Source: Celoporthe dispersa (lineage: Eukaryota > Ascomycota > Sordariomycetes > Diaporthales > Cryphonectriaceae). From it: a stretch of DNA of 64,000 nucleotides. The notes beneath the pieces were generated by a model. The model did not search any database and was not told the origin of the DNA. It saw nothing but the letters and a program-made list of their open reading frames with translations. The stretch spans positions 124,001 through 188,000 of the forward strand of contig WAID01000004.1 in NCBI GenBank assembly GCA_016584495.1, read 5' to 3'. Position numbers and translations under genes: made by a program. Positions 44,097 through 55,955 of this stretch are shown one piece after another (position 1 is the first letter of the stretch; each line of letters begins with the position of its first letter).

Positions 44097-45691
44097 GATG
44101 ATGATGATGATGACGATGTGACTGTTTACTCGGGTAGGTAGTAAGTTGCAGTTATCTAAGAGTATAAAGTAGTTATTTTGTGATAGCTGGGATCCTCAAG
44201 AAATGATTGTAGTCTGCAGCTCTGTCTCTCTCACTCTCTCATTCATATACGCACACACACAGAATCACACACAACACCACTGCCGCCCATGTCCAGCCTG
44301 CACGACTGTTATATATCACCCCGAGCATCTCAATGAATTTCCATCTATCACTGCCACGATTACCCCGACCAGACCACACACACGGCCCACAAAAGCCATG
44401 AAGGCAACCACGTATTCCTAAACATCATGTGCATCCGAGTTCCCCCAAAATTCTCCAAATCAACAGCTCGTAATTCTTAATCAAGTGCGGAGAAGGTACA
44501 CCACAGAGACGTCGCCTGAGGCCATTCACGGTCTGCCCTGCATGCAGTAGGTGATGGTGCAAGCCCTCTTCGTACAAATCAGGAGGGCCGGCGGCCCTCC
44601 ACGACCACGGCGCGAGGAGCAGTCCATAATTCTCACAGCAGAGTATGCATTCATTGGCACGCCATCGCCGCGATCATCAACGGAAAGTGGCCGCCCGCCT
44701 CGCAACCTCGCCTCCAAGACCGGGATTAAAGGTGCTATAAGAAATGTACTGTAGATCTAGGGTTTCGCTATCTGCGGGGTTTCTTCCCACGCAACTGTAC
44801 AAGGTTTTTGTCTTTTGGGACTGGAGGTGGTGGGGGATCATATTGCGTGCTCGTGAGCGCGTCTGGTGTCATGACGGCTTTTGCAGACGCACTATGCGCG
44901 CCGTGGGCTCGGCTGGAGGACTAATCCTGCTGTATTACCCAGGCGGGAGATTGGTTCTTTTTCTTCTTTTTCTGTAATTCCTTTTCTTTCTTCGAAAGGG
45001 AATTTGACAAAGTCCCATCGGATCCGAGCAAAAGATACGACTTGTGCTGAAGCGGTAGGAAAATCATCAGATACCAAGCAGTCACTAAGTAGTTTCTCAG
45101 TTGTAGGGAGAGACGTCCCTCCTTCAATAGGGCGCGGGAGATCCTCGGGCGCATTTCTTTTACCAAGATTATCCACAATCGGGCTCGCGGATGCAGGTGA
45201 ATCATCGTGCGCCCGAGCGGTGGCCGTGGATGGCTCAGCACGACATCGCTAGGGGAGTGGTGTTCTTTTTCCCATCCTATAATCTGGTCAAAGCATGTAT
45301 GCCATGGTATTGATAATTGTAAAAAGGTGTTTGAAAATGACGCACCGCCATGGCTGTCAGCACGCCATCCCGATATCCACGATGGCGAGGGCCTGCAGCG
45401 TGGGGCGTGCAGGGCGTGTGATGATACTGTGGTACCTCTCTGATTTCCTGCTCGATCCTATCTATAAGCTGCCATACCAGACTTGCGCTCGGAAGAATAC
45501 CATATAATGCAAGCTGTATGGCGTGCTGCGTTTCGCCAGGCCTTTTGGAGAAGTAGATTGGCCAAGACGCTGACGAAGAAAAAACTGCCTCTTGATTTTT
45601 GTTTTGTCTGTTTGCTCTCCCCTCCCAAAGCTGCAGCAAGCTCTTTCGGACAAGGTGATTGACCGGACATCAGCGCCAATCAGTCAAGACG
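44097..45691. promoter_or_regulatory. Divergent intergenic region, dioxygenase/MFS transporter
   Basis: 1.6 kb between divergent start codons. No coding frame is convincing. A TGATGATG-type triplet tract lies at 44095-44110 against the dioxygenase start. I looked by eye for the sulfur-regulator palindrome ATGRYRYCAT and saw no full match. Confidence 0.45.
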
Positions 45692-47375
45692 ATGACAGTC
45701 TCAGTCAGCAGCAGCCCGGTCGACCGCGAGGCCGAGAAGGCCGCACGAGTCTCGATTTCTCAGTCGGATGAGAAGCACATTCACGATGCGCCCGAGTCTG
45801 ACGATGCGGACTCGCACTCGTCGATCACGGTGCAGACTGTCCCCAAGAGAACATGGCGGTCATATTTGTGGGATACATTTGACAAGTCACCGGAGGAGCG
45901 ACGGTTTCTCTTCAAGCTGGATGCAGTCATCCTGACATTTGCTTCTCTTGGTTACTTTATCAAGTACCTTGACCAGGTGGGCTTCCCGCTCCGAATACCT
46001 CCCTCGGAAGATCTGGCTGGCCTATGTGTCGTTGCATTGATTTATTAACACAATTCTCTTGTTGCAGGTGAATATCAGCAACGCCTACGTGAGCGGCATG
46101 GAAGAGGACATGAAACTCTACGGCAATCAGCTCAACATCATGACGACAACATGGACCGTCGGATATGTGATAGGTGAAGTGCCAATGTGAGTTACCGCGG
46201 TGAAGTGGTTGATTTGCGGACGCTGGAGATGCATAGCAATGCTGACGCATCCACCCAGCAACCTGCTCCTCACCAAGGTCCGCCCGTCCTATGTGATTCC
46301 TGCCTGCGAGACCATCTGGGCCGTCTTGACCATCCTCATGACCAAATGCACCACCGCGCAGCAGATGTACGTCCTGCGCTTCTTCATCGGCCTGGCCGAG
46401 TCTGGCTTCTACCCGGGCATGCAGTACATCATCGGCTCCTGGTACCGGAAGGACGAGCTCGCCCGTCGGTCGTGCATCTTCCACGCCTCCTCCGCGATCG
46501 GCTCCATGTTCTCGGGCTATCTCATGGCCGCGGTGTACCACCTGGGCGGCGTGGACGGCTTCAAGGGATGGCAGTGGCTGTTTATCATCAACACAGTCAT
46601 CTCTCTCCCAATCGCCATCGCGGGTTTCTTCATGTTCCCTGACGTGCCTGAGATCTGCCGTGCCTGGTACCTCTCCAAGGAGGAGATCGTATTGGCACAG
46701 AAGCGCATGGAGCTCGAAGGGCGCGCGACCCGGGGCGGATACTCCAAGGCCAAGGTCAAGAAGATCTTCTCCAGCTGGCACATCTACCTCCTGACGCTGC
46801 TGTACGTGCTCTTCAACAACGGCAACGGCTACGGGAGCCAGCCTGTGTTTGCCGACTGGCTCAAGCGGGAGGGCTACAGCACCGTCCAGGTCAACACATA
46901 CCCGACCATCACGCAGGCCGTCCAGGTCATCACGACCTTCATATACGCGTGGACCTCGGACACGCTCTGCAGAGGCGCGAGGTGGCCGCCGATTGTGTAC
47001 TCCGGCGTCAACAACTTTGTCATCAACCTGTCTATGGCCATCTGGAATATTCCTGTGGGCTGGAAATGGGCCTGCTTCATCCTGCAGGGCTTTGGCGGCG
47101 GCATAAGCGGTCTGATTATGGCGTGGGCACACGAGATCTGCAGTGATGACAATGAGGAGCGGGCCCTGGTGGTGGGCACCATGAACGAGATGGCGTACGT
47201 CTTCCAGGCCTGGCTGCCGAACATCATCTGGCTGGAGACCAGCGCGCCTGAGTTTCACAAGGGCTTCATGACCATGATTTTCGTTGCCGTGGCGATGATC
47301 GTTACGGCTTTTGTGGTGCGGCATCTACATCACAAGGAGAGGGCTGTAAAGTTGAGGGAAGCAGATGTGTACTAG
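45692..47375 (+). CDS. MFS transporter, Dal5/anion:cation symporter family
   Basis: 506-residue plasma-membrane permease with 12 predicted helices and long hydrophilic N-terminus. Exons are 45692-45976, 46068-46186 and 46259-47375; introns are 45977-46067 and 46187-46258 (GTGAGT, CTGAC branch, CCCAG). Splicing restores the first two helices (LGYFIKYLDQVNISNAYVSG, then VGYVIGEVPINLLLTKVRPS). The family signature FIGLAESGFYPGMQYIIGSWY follows, and the central loop LSKEEIVLAQKRME is typical of the group. This family moves organic anions (allantoate, nicotinate, pantothenate, and in yeast Soa1 sulfur oxyanions and sulfonates). Start at 45692 is the first ATG of the frame. Its position opposite the TauD-type gene suggests a sulfonate or similar acid as substrate; that is inference. 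Confidence 0.9.
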
Positions 47376-48150
47376 ACAAAGCCTGTAAAGATCTGGAAGT
47401 ACCATTATTATATTCCTCTCTATACAATATCAAATGCTCGAGATTACACATGTTTGAAATCATCCGAATACCAGAGAGGCCATATTCATATAATATTGCT
47501 ATTTCCCCGCAAGAGATCAAGTAATTATTACAGAGACAGTGAAAGACAGTGAACTCGTCGACCACAGCCCTGCCTAGTAACCTGCAGGATTCTCCCTTTT
47601 CCCCCTTTCCTCTTCGTCCCTTTTTCTCTCTTCAAATTGCTAGAAAGGTGAAAAAAACGAGACAGGCTTGGTCCATATAACTACTACTTTACCCCTTCGG
47701 CTACAGACCACCAGCCCAAGGTCTTATTCCTGCTGACGACGTGCAGCTCCAAGATCCCGATAACCTTTCCCCGTCGTACGACAAAAAGGATCCACGATGA
47801 TCCAAGCGAGTCAAAAACATGATAAGGGTATATGTCATGCTATCCTTTTGCTTTTCCCCTCCCATAGCGCAATTTGTGGGCGAGGATTGCGCCATCTCAG
47901 CCGTGACCCCAAAAGCACCGAAGACGTGGGCCGCGGTTTGTAATACATTCGTAAGGGGCCTTTGGACGAGAGAGTGTAGAAGCCCAAGAAGAACTATTTA
48001 CGCTAGGGCTATTTGTAGCTTCTCGTGATGCTATAGATTGATCTTGCAACGGAGAGTTCCTAAGAAGACCACAGGCTGCCTTATTTTCTCTTCTAGTCTT
48101 GATCGTATTCACAACACGTTTACCTGGGGCGTGTCTGCTCCTATCAAATA
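47376..48150. other. Intergenic, transporter 3' flank and monooxygenase promoter
   Basis: 775 bp between two + strand genes. No coding frame is convincing. Confidence 0.5.
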
Positions 48151-49700
48151 ATGGAACCTCGAGCCATGTCACCCATCAGGTCCGTCGCGGTCATAGGAGC
48201 TGGCATCAGCGGCGTGTCAGCGGCTGCCCACCTCCTCCGACATGGCCTCAAGGTGACCGTGTTCGAGCGGTCCGACGTCGCCGGCGGTGTCTGGCATTTT
48301 GACCCTCGAAGAGACAAGGACCCAGAATATCCGCGCAACAAGCTAGAGACGGGCAGTGTTAGTCCCTCCAGCGTCAGCAGCGGTCTCGGTATGAACGGGA
48401 CAGACGGCGAGGATGGAAAGACACCTGAAGACATTACCATTGCGCACGCACCGCCTGGACCGTGTTATGACGGACTCATGAACAATATCCCCACCACGAT
48501 GATGCGGAGTACTCTTCTGCAGTGGCCAGAAGGAACACCAGATCATGTCACCCATCGCGAGATCGAGAGCTACGTGCAGAAGCTGGCCCTCGAGAGCGGC
48601 GCACACGGTGTGACGCTTTACAACACACGCGTGGAAGAAGCCGTTAAGAATGTTCAGACCGACGGATGGAGCGTGCGAAGCAGGACGCTGGTCCGGAATG
48701 AAGCCGGCGTCATCTCGTTTGAGGACAGAGACTGGGTGTTTGACGCCGTGGTCGTGGCCTCAGGACACTACCATGTCCTCTGATCCCACACGTGCCAGGG
48801 CTGGCCGAGTGGAAACAGAAATTCCCAGACAGGGTTATGCACTCGAAGAGCTACCGCTACCCGACCGCGTTCGAGGGCCAGAACATCCTCCTCGTCGGTG
48901 CCGGCGTGTCCTCGCTCGACATCGCAAAGGAGCTGGAGAAGGTGGCCAACAGGACGTACCAGTCAGCCCGTGGTGGTAAGTTTGACCTCGACGCGGCCTT
49001 CCTCCCGTCCAACTCGGAACGGGTGTCGGGCCTCCAGTCCTTCGAGCTGGACGAGGGAAAAAGCCTCGAGGCTGAGCCTGGCGTGCCTATTCCTGGCACG
49101 GTACGGCTGGCGGACGGGCGGATCCTCGGCGATCTACACCAGGTCATCATCGCGTCTGGATACCAGACCACATACCCCTTCCTCAGGGGCCTCGAGTCGG
49201 ATACGATCCCCGTCGAAGAGGCAGACGACACCATCCTGATCACGGCGGACAAGTGTGTCACGCACAACCTGCACAAGGACATCTTCTACATCCCGGACCC
49301 GACGCTGTCGTTTGTGGGCGTGCCATACTACACGTCGACCTTCTCCATGTTTGATTTCCAGGCCGAGGTGGTGGCGCGCGTGTACGCCGGGGTGGCAGAG
49401 CTGCCGAGCAGGGAGGACATGCGAGGAGAGTATGCGGCCCGGAAGGCGAGAGGAGATAAGGGCAAGGCCTTCCACAGCCTGCTGCAGAACCAGGTCCCGT
49501 ACATGAATGAGGTGCTGGCGTGGGTGAACGAGGGTGTGGAGGGGCGAGGCGTTGATAGGATGAGAGGGGTCGATGAGGAATGGTACGAAGCACTGGAGAC
49601 GTTCAAAGCTAAGTCACGCAGGTTGTTGCCGGTGGGCTCGGAGCAGGCACCGCAGCCTATTGCTAGCAAATACTACAAGACAGAAACAGAACTCGTATAG
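48151..49700 (+). CDS. Flavin-containing monooxygenase (one apparent frame break)
   Basis: FAD/NADPH monooxygenase of the FMO type, intended length 516 residues. The FAD fingerprint is SVAVIGAGISGVSAAAHLL and the NADPH fingerprint NILLVGAGVSSLDIAKEL. Between them the FMO-identifying position reads FPDRVMHSKSYR, where the usual Gly of FxGxxxHxxxY/F is Asp. The first frame stops at 48781-48783 directly after VVVASGHYHV, while the next frame continues with HVPGLAEWKQKF, the expected partner sequence. One base is missing at the CC of 48777-48778; with it the product is continuous and 1551 bases long. The start at 48151 is followed by a second in-frame ATG at 48166, which is closer to the FAD motif and could be the real one. 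Substrate (sulfide, amine or other nucleophile) unknown. Confidence 0.9.
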
Positions 49701-49720
49701 AGAGAGAGAGAGAGAGAGAG
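49699..49720. repeat. (AG)11 microsatellite at the stop codon
   Basis: The TAG stop of the monooxygenase is the first unit boundary of this repeat, so it starts the 3' UTR. Confidence 0.9.
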
Positions 49721-49950
49721 ATGATACTGTTACTTATTGATTCATAGAAGGGAACATGTTCATATTGAGGAGGAACTTGATGTTTTCCCCTCTCTCTCAC
49801 AACTCTGCAGCAGGGAAAAGAGGCCTTAGGTACTGGTAAGTGAGTGCCAATCAATATATTCATGTCACCAGGATGATCTGGGTTACTTAAAATATCGTCA
49901 ATGTGTTTTCTGTCTCAAGCGTAGCACAACACACATGGCTAACTGCCCAA

Positions 49951-51867
49951 TTAGTGCCGCCTCACAACCCTGGGCTTCTTCTTCTCCGTGTAGTACTCAT
50001 CCACCCAGGTCACAATCTGCGCGACCTCGTTGTCAATCACCTCCTGCACGCCAGCGTTGACCACCCCGTTCTCGAGGATCATGTCGCTGCAGTGGATGCC
50101 AGAAGGAATGACCTGGAGAGGCGCCGTGGCAGTCCCCTCGAACGGGCCGCCGGGCTTGTAGTCGCTCGAGACGGTCGAGTCCTTCCAGGGATCGTACTGG
50201 CCGTTGGTCCAGATGAGCCTGGTCGTGTTGCCGGCGATGTCCCAGCCGCCCGTGTACGCATTGGTGTCGGCCACGGTCTTGTCGTCCGCGTCGAAGGTTC
50301 CTGGCGGGGGGAACAAGAGCGAGCACTGGCGCTGCCAGTATTCTCCCGTCACGAGGCGGGAGACGATTGTGGAGACGCCCTCCGGAGCACCATCCTGCCA
50401 GTAAGCAAAGCTGTAATATATGACCTCTTGTCAGGAACACACACATACACAATAAAGGTGTGAGGTGGATAGTAGGGTGGAAAACTCACGGCTCGTTGCA
50501 GAGGAACCAGTTCCACTGCAGGTTGTAGATGTTGTCCACGCTCCTGTCCGTGAAGAAGGGGCTGCTGGCGTTGTACGTGTCGAAGCAGCCCACGTCCCAC
50601 TCGCCAGTCCAGTCATCATAACCGTACGAGGCACAGGCTAGATAAATTTTCTTTTTAGTAAAACACATGTCTCCTTGAGGAAGGGGTAAAAAAAGAAAAA
50701 GAGAGAAAGAAGAAATATGACGAGATTTGGGCTGGGAAATGCCTTACTATAGTCTACAATGTAGTTCTTGATGAACGCAGCGTAGCCGTCGAGCGCCTTC
50801 TCAAGACCAACACCCTCGGCGCCGGGAACAGTGGTCGCGTTCGGGAAATAATACCCAACGTTCTCGACAGAGTCGCAGAAGAGGTAGAAGGCGCTGTAGC
50901 CCGAGTAGAACTGAATCCCCTGCCACATCCACGGTCCATACTCGAGGACAGCCGCAAAGTCATCGCTGTGCTCGAGGTCCTCGAGGGCGAACATGGCCTT
51001 CAGGTTCTGGATGGCAGCTGTGTCGTTGCCCGTGAGGACCGAGTCCACATACGAGATGACGCTCTGCACGTCTGCGCTGCAGTTCGTGGGCATCCCAGCC
51101 TGCACAGGCTTGAAGTATTCATACTGTGGGTTTGTTACACGCTTTGTTAGCGACATGTGGCTCCAAACATAATAGCCAGCCAGCCCCATCCAAATGACTA
51201 TGAAACTTACAAAGTCCCAGACGGTCTCGACGACGGCGCTGGTCGCATAATATGCCCAGTAGGTGCCCGGATCAACCGACTCAACCCAGCCGGTCAGGGC
51301 CCCCGAGTAACTTCCGCCAGCCATGACCCAGGGAGCGCTGGAGGCCAGGCTGGAGCCCGTGGGGTCAAAGGGCAGGTCGATATTGTTGGCAAGGTACGTC
51401 GTATCCTTGATGCTCTGCTCCAGCGTCAGGTAGGTGAAGTTCTCGGTGGTGAGCCAGGTGTACGGGCTCGACTCGCCCCAGTAGCGGTGCTCCATCATGA
51501 CCACGGCGCCGCCGATCTCCTGGGCGAACAGGCCTGTGATGGTCTCGTTGGTGAGATAGCCCGTGTACTCGTCGGCCGCGATCTCGCCAGGCGTGAAGAA
51601 GACGACGGGCGCGCCGGGACCCGTCCAGTACTCGGAGCTCCACCAGAAACGCTGGCTGAAGGTGCCCTTGCTGGGGTCATTGTGGTCGAGCAGCTGCTCA
51701 AAGGTGCCCTGGCCGAGCGTCGTGGTGTTGTCCCGCTTCCTGAGGCTGCCGCTGCTGCTGAACCTCTCGTCGACCAGCTTGGGCGGCAGGGGCTTGGGAG
51801 GACCCGGGGTCAGGAAGGCCAGGGTGCTGCCGCAGAGGAGCAGCGGGGTGAGGAGGAGGGACTTCAT
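49951..51867 (-). CDS. Secreted serine peptidase of family S28 (prolyl/Xaa-Pro type)
   Basis: 546-residue secreted hydrolase of the S28 family, which cleaves after proline. Exons are 51867-51211, 51123-50748, 50637-50490 and 50410-49951. The first intron (51124-51210, GTAAGT...CACAG) is 87 nt and in frame, so an unspliced reading would add 29 residues. It has a signal peptide (MKSLLLTPLLLCGSTLA) and the motifs LLDHNDPSKGTFSQRFWW and MMEHRYWGESSPY. The nucleophile is in VMAGGSYSGALTGW, the catalytic Asp region in NGQYDPWKDS and the catalytic His in PSGIHCSDMI. Many NxT/NxS sequons fit a glycosylated extracellular enzyme. Aspergillus prolyl endoprotease is a studied relative. Likely role is nutrient peptide digestion. 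Confidence 0.93.
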
Positions 51868-54282
51868 CTTGACAACAAGGACTCTCTCTCTCTCTCGTCT
51901 TGTTATTGTCGTCGTCGTCAACACCGCGAGGAGGAGGGTTCAAGTGAGTGACAAGAGGACGACAAGACAGAAAAGAAGAAGAGAAAGAAAAGAAAAAAAG
52001 ACAGAAACCTCGAGGACCCAGGAGGACCGAGGGAGAACTTATAAACAATACAACCGCGCCTGCATCTTCCCACTCAAATATCGAATATACTTACAGGGGC
52101 CCTTGAACCCGAAAAGAGAAGATACATAATAAAAAAAAAATGAGAGAAAAAAGAGCTGGAGATAGGGTGTAGCGGGTGCAGATACCAGGTTCGTTGACCA
52201 TGAACCACCCTTGTACGAACCTACCACAGTATTCACTGAATACTACCCTGGACGGAAACATCTTTTTGGCATCTACCTGCATGGCCTTCCCCTTCAGGTG
52301 TGGGTCAAGAACGCAGTCCACACGCCAAGAGGGCCCATAACAGCAGGCGGAATCCCTCTTGCTGGTGCATATTGGCGCAGCAAAGCTGATGGAGGTTGGG
52401 GGGTTCGCCTTGTGCTGTGGAACCACCCAGAGAAAAGCGGAAAGAAAAAAAGAAAAGAGAAGGGGCCTTCTAGCATGCTTCTCTCGCATACCGCAGGCTG
52501 GATGATCGTCTCTGCAGGTGACCGTGGTGTGTCTTAACCTTCTTAGCTGAGAGCCACCCCCCCCCCTCTCCCGAGCCCTCGGACTACGCCATGGACTACT
52601 AGGTGCAGCACAAGTAATTCCATCTGCACGGCCCACAATTTCTCGAGCGAGAAAATGCATGTGCCGGGCCGTTGAGGCTAGCCCGAGGTTACGACTGCGT
52701 ATTCTCTTTTGAGTTATCGCCGCAGGAGACGGCACAGCATGCCAAGGGCGTTCATGGACTGTGTGGCCATCTCTTCTTTGAAAAGACAAAGAAGGGAGGA
52801 AAGAAAACCAAGTCGCAGGCGAAGGCGACAATACAAGACAGATACCAAATGCTGTGGTGAAGAGGGGAAAAGAAAAGTATGTCGCGCTCAGTCCCGTCCT
52901 TGGCGGAGATGCTCCGGAGACCTCCAGCCGGGATCGCTTGTGACCTTCCTAAATGGGCCCTTGCTGGTCCCACCCGAGGGATACGATGAGTGATCGACGG
53001 GCATCCCAGAGGTGCCGGAGCAGAAACTTGCTTATCGAGGCGTGCATCTCACGCAGCACAGAATCTCGCCGGCTGAAGGTTGCACTGCGACTCTTGGTCT
53101 TGATAGGCCCGCCCTCCCTGGTGCCTGGCCGGGATGCTCTGAAATGAAGGGGTAAAATGAAAAAAAGAGCAGGCAGAGAAGAGAGCCTGGCCGTGAGCCT
53201 CTCTCAAGATTCTCCCCGCGGGTGGTCACGTGGGTCCTGTTTTCGAATGAGGAGACCGACTTGCCTGGGTGGAGATGATACTTTTGGGGGGAGGGCCAAT
53301 CCCTGGGTCACGCCTGATAACCAGGGAATATGATCAACAGATCTAAAGGTCATTGCGCCTCCGTGTCGATGGGTTGCAGTGCGGTGCGCGCAGGGTGGTG
53401 GCGTCTGTTCTAGATAACACTAGTGGGTGCAGCTGGAAGGTGACATTGCAGTCAGGTGCATTACTTCCCGCCAGGTTAATTATTGTTATGTGGTAACGTT
53501 TAACTGTTGAGTGCGAAAGGCAACCATTGCGCAGGCAAGGATCATGGTGTGTGTGTGGGATGGGCACCTGTACAGGGTGTGAAATGGCAATGCACTGTAG
53601 TACGTGATGGGGATAATATCAGATTCCTTCCTCTTCTCTATCTTGGCAGTGCTCATCAACAACGCCTTTCGATGTTGAGCTGGGAAGAGAGGCCCATGTG
53701 GAAAGCAGGATCAGTGGCACATCTTCCTTCAAGCGGGGATGTATTTTACAACGCGCTTCTGGGAGAACCCAACACCCTAGGCGAGATCACTCCGTGCCTT
53801 GATACCGAGGTGAGGAATTCCAAGTGAGTTCTTGCAAAGGCATTGATAAATTGCTCGAGAGTTGAGTTCCGTGTGAATGAAGACCTTCTTGCGGGTGAGG
53901 ACTGGGGAGAGCGAGGAAGATCAAGGCCTGGTGCTACGAGATATGGAATGGCAAGTGTTGACCAAATATCAGATCAATCTGCTTCAACATGTAATTAATT
54001 GCTAGAACCACAAATGCAAATCATTAAGTGAGCAAGGGTAAGGAGTGGACATCGTCACGACCTGATACCTTCACCTGTTCTCCTTCCCGAGACAAGGAAA
54101 AGGCTGATGGCGAGTCACCGTTTCTTCTCCGTCACCCTGTCCCCTCGGTCGACAAAGTCTTGCGTGCTACCACTTGGATCCATTCCGGCGGCTCAAGAGT
54201 GGTCGGTCTTCCTCTCTCGCATCAGCTCTGCCTGCACTGAGGACCTCTCTCCCCAACCTTACCGCTGCGCTTGCCACCGACA
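51868..54282. other. Intergenic, no recognisable gene
   Basis: 2.4 kb. A 246-codon minus-strand frame (52091-52831) is compositionally random and has no recognisable motif. An 8-C run (52559-52566) and A-rich tracts are present. Confidence 0.45.
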
Positions 54283-54841
54283 ATGAATTCCTGGTTCTCT
54301 GCACGTGGAGCTGTTGTCATGCCGACCACAGGCGCCAGCCTGACCTTCGAGTGTGCACACTGCCACTGGATCATCTGCAGCGAGACCTGTCTTGCCAGAC
54401 ACCGCGACCGATACCACTGCCACAACCCGAGATGTAGATACCACCACCCGGCCCAGCCACGACATGCAGCTCGGCCTGCACCTGCACCTGCTCAGCACAG
54501 CCACAGCGCCGCCCCAGACACTGTTGCCCCTGGTGGCACCGCAGCAGCAGAAGCACTCCCTGCGGCGGCCACTGCGAGCGAAACGGCCGCCCCACCTGAA
54601 GATGGCAACCTGGTCCTCCGCGAGACGATCACGCACGAGTACTACTGGGAGGGGAGACAGAGTGCCGATCTCCAGCCACCACAGAAGGCGTGGGCGTGCA
54701 GGTCGAGGCAGCTCCCGTCAGGCTGAGCGCGACCAGGAAGCGGCTGAGTCTCTCCCGCCTCTTCCTGTCGAAGTCACGGACGCTGAGATCGGCGCGCAGG
54801 CGAGGATGCTCGCTGAGTACCAGCGGCGTGCTCGCCGATAA
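54283..54841 (+). CDS. Small Cys/His-rich putative zinc-binding protein (one apparent frame break)
   Basis: I do not recognise a named family. From the ATG at 54283 the protein has a compact metal-binding-like cluster at residues 24-53: C-x2-C-x4-C-x3-C-x3-H-x4-HC-x4-C, then HH. It is followed by an Ala/Pro/Gln-rich linker, an acidic segment and a charged C-terminus. The written frame stops at 54724-54726. Dropping one G from the G4 run 54651-54654 leads into the frame that ends at 54839-54841 with well-formed sequence (VEVTDAEIGAQARMLAEYQR), giving 185 residues. The Cys spacing is reminiscent of half a RING or of the last zinc site of RBR proteins such as that at 60.3 kb, but this is only a resemblance. 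Confidence 0.6.
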
Positions 54842-55597
54842 GAGGAAGAACCGGCGTCTATCCTCCTCAGAGCGTGGCTGTCCAGCCTGGTTCAGAGCAG
54901 GCTGCAGCACACGCCGCCATCGCGGCCTCGAGCTCACAAGAGGACGGTCAGGTGCGAGCACGAGGTGAAGATCAGCCTGAGGGGGTTGGGCGGTTCACAG
55001 GTACATAGGAGGTCGGGTTACTATCGCGCCTAAATGAAGTATCATTGTCAAGTGTCATTCTTCGTCTATGGGAACTGGTACCACAACTGATAATAGTGAC
55101 GGAGCCGATCTTCAGATAGTGATACGGGGGGAGGATCTTCAGACAGAATCCGATGGAAAATGCGATCTTCCTAGATAATCACCTACAAGCATCCTCAGTC
55201 TTGAGTTTGTTGTAGTGCGTGGTGGAGAATGTTTGATGGCGGCAGTCCAATGTGGTGAGTGCAGCCCTGAGTGGACGCAGGCTGGTCCCCACAGAAAGGA
55301 CATTTACACGACAGGGCTGGCCATCCAGGCTTGTGGTGTGAACGTGCACCATCAGTTCTGCCTTGGCCTCTGCCTTTCCATCAATGCCTGGGACCGGTGG
55401 AAGGAATTAGCACCTGCTGACAGCATATCATGTTCCCAGGTAACTAAACGTAACAGGAAATGAAAAAACTCACGCATTCTCCTGACCAGGATCTGATGCC
55501 TCTGGCTGCTCTGCCTCCACTCTTCCTTCCCATGCGCACGCCCACCTTTTGCCTGCAGATCTTCCCATTTCCCTCTCACCTGTCCACCACCTCCCTC
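54842..55597. other. Intergenic between convergent genes
   Basis: 756 bp of 3' flanks. No coding frame is convincing. Confidence 0.5.
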
Positions 55598-55955
55598 TCA
55601 CATCTCAAAGTACAGCTCATAATGCCCAGCACATCCCGGATTGAACCCCGCCGCACACCCAGGACACGTGTTCCCGCAGCCAAGGTACTCCGCCACCGTC
55701 AGCTCCCGCCTGCAGTTCCCGCAGAGCACGGCGGGCGTGTCGCGCTTCGTCTCGGGCCCACACCTGGGCGCTGTGGCCGGCCACCGCCTCGTGGCAGCTG
55801 ATGCAGGCGTAGTACGCGCCGCAGCACTTGTGCCTGATGGCGATGATGTCGCGGTCCGAGTTCCAATGGGCGCACTGGGTGCGGCTGGTGACGTTGAGGC
55901 CGTGGACTTTGGGGGACGGTGAGTGCGCCGGGGGGGCTGGGCTGGTTGTTGGCAT
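55598..55955 (-). CDS. CHY zinc-finger protein (one apparent frame break)
   Basis: Small zinc protein of 118 residues made almost entirely of one CHY-type domain. It starts MPTTSPAPPAHSPSPKVHGL and continues TQCAHWNSDRDIIAIRHKCC, then YYACISCHEAVAGHSAQVW. The frame then degenerates; the next frame over the same DNA carries the remaining ligands: VLCGNCRRELTVAEYLGC, then CPGCAAGFNPGC and the C-terminal HYELYFEM, ending at 55598-55600. The switch is at the three-base runs 55754-55759 (GGG/CCC), where one base is extra. Stand-alone CHY proteins in fungi include Hot13, a zinc-binding factor of the mitochondrial intermembrane space that keeps Mia40 metal-free; orthology is plausible but not shown here. 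Confidence 0.85.

Noticed and set aside
52091..52831. 246-codon minus-strand open frame
   Set aside because: No domain, random composition, overlaps A/T- and G-rich simple tracts and the S28 promoter; nothing supports translation.
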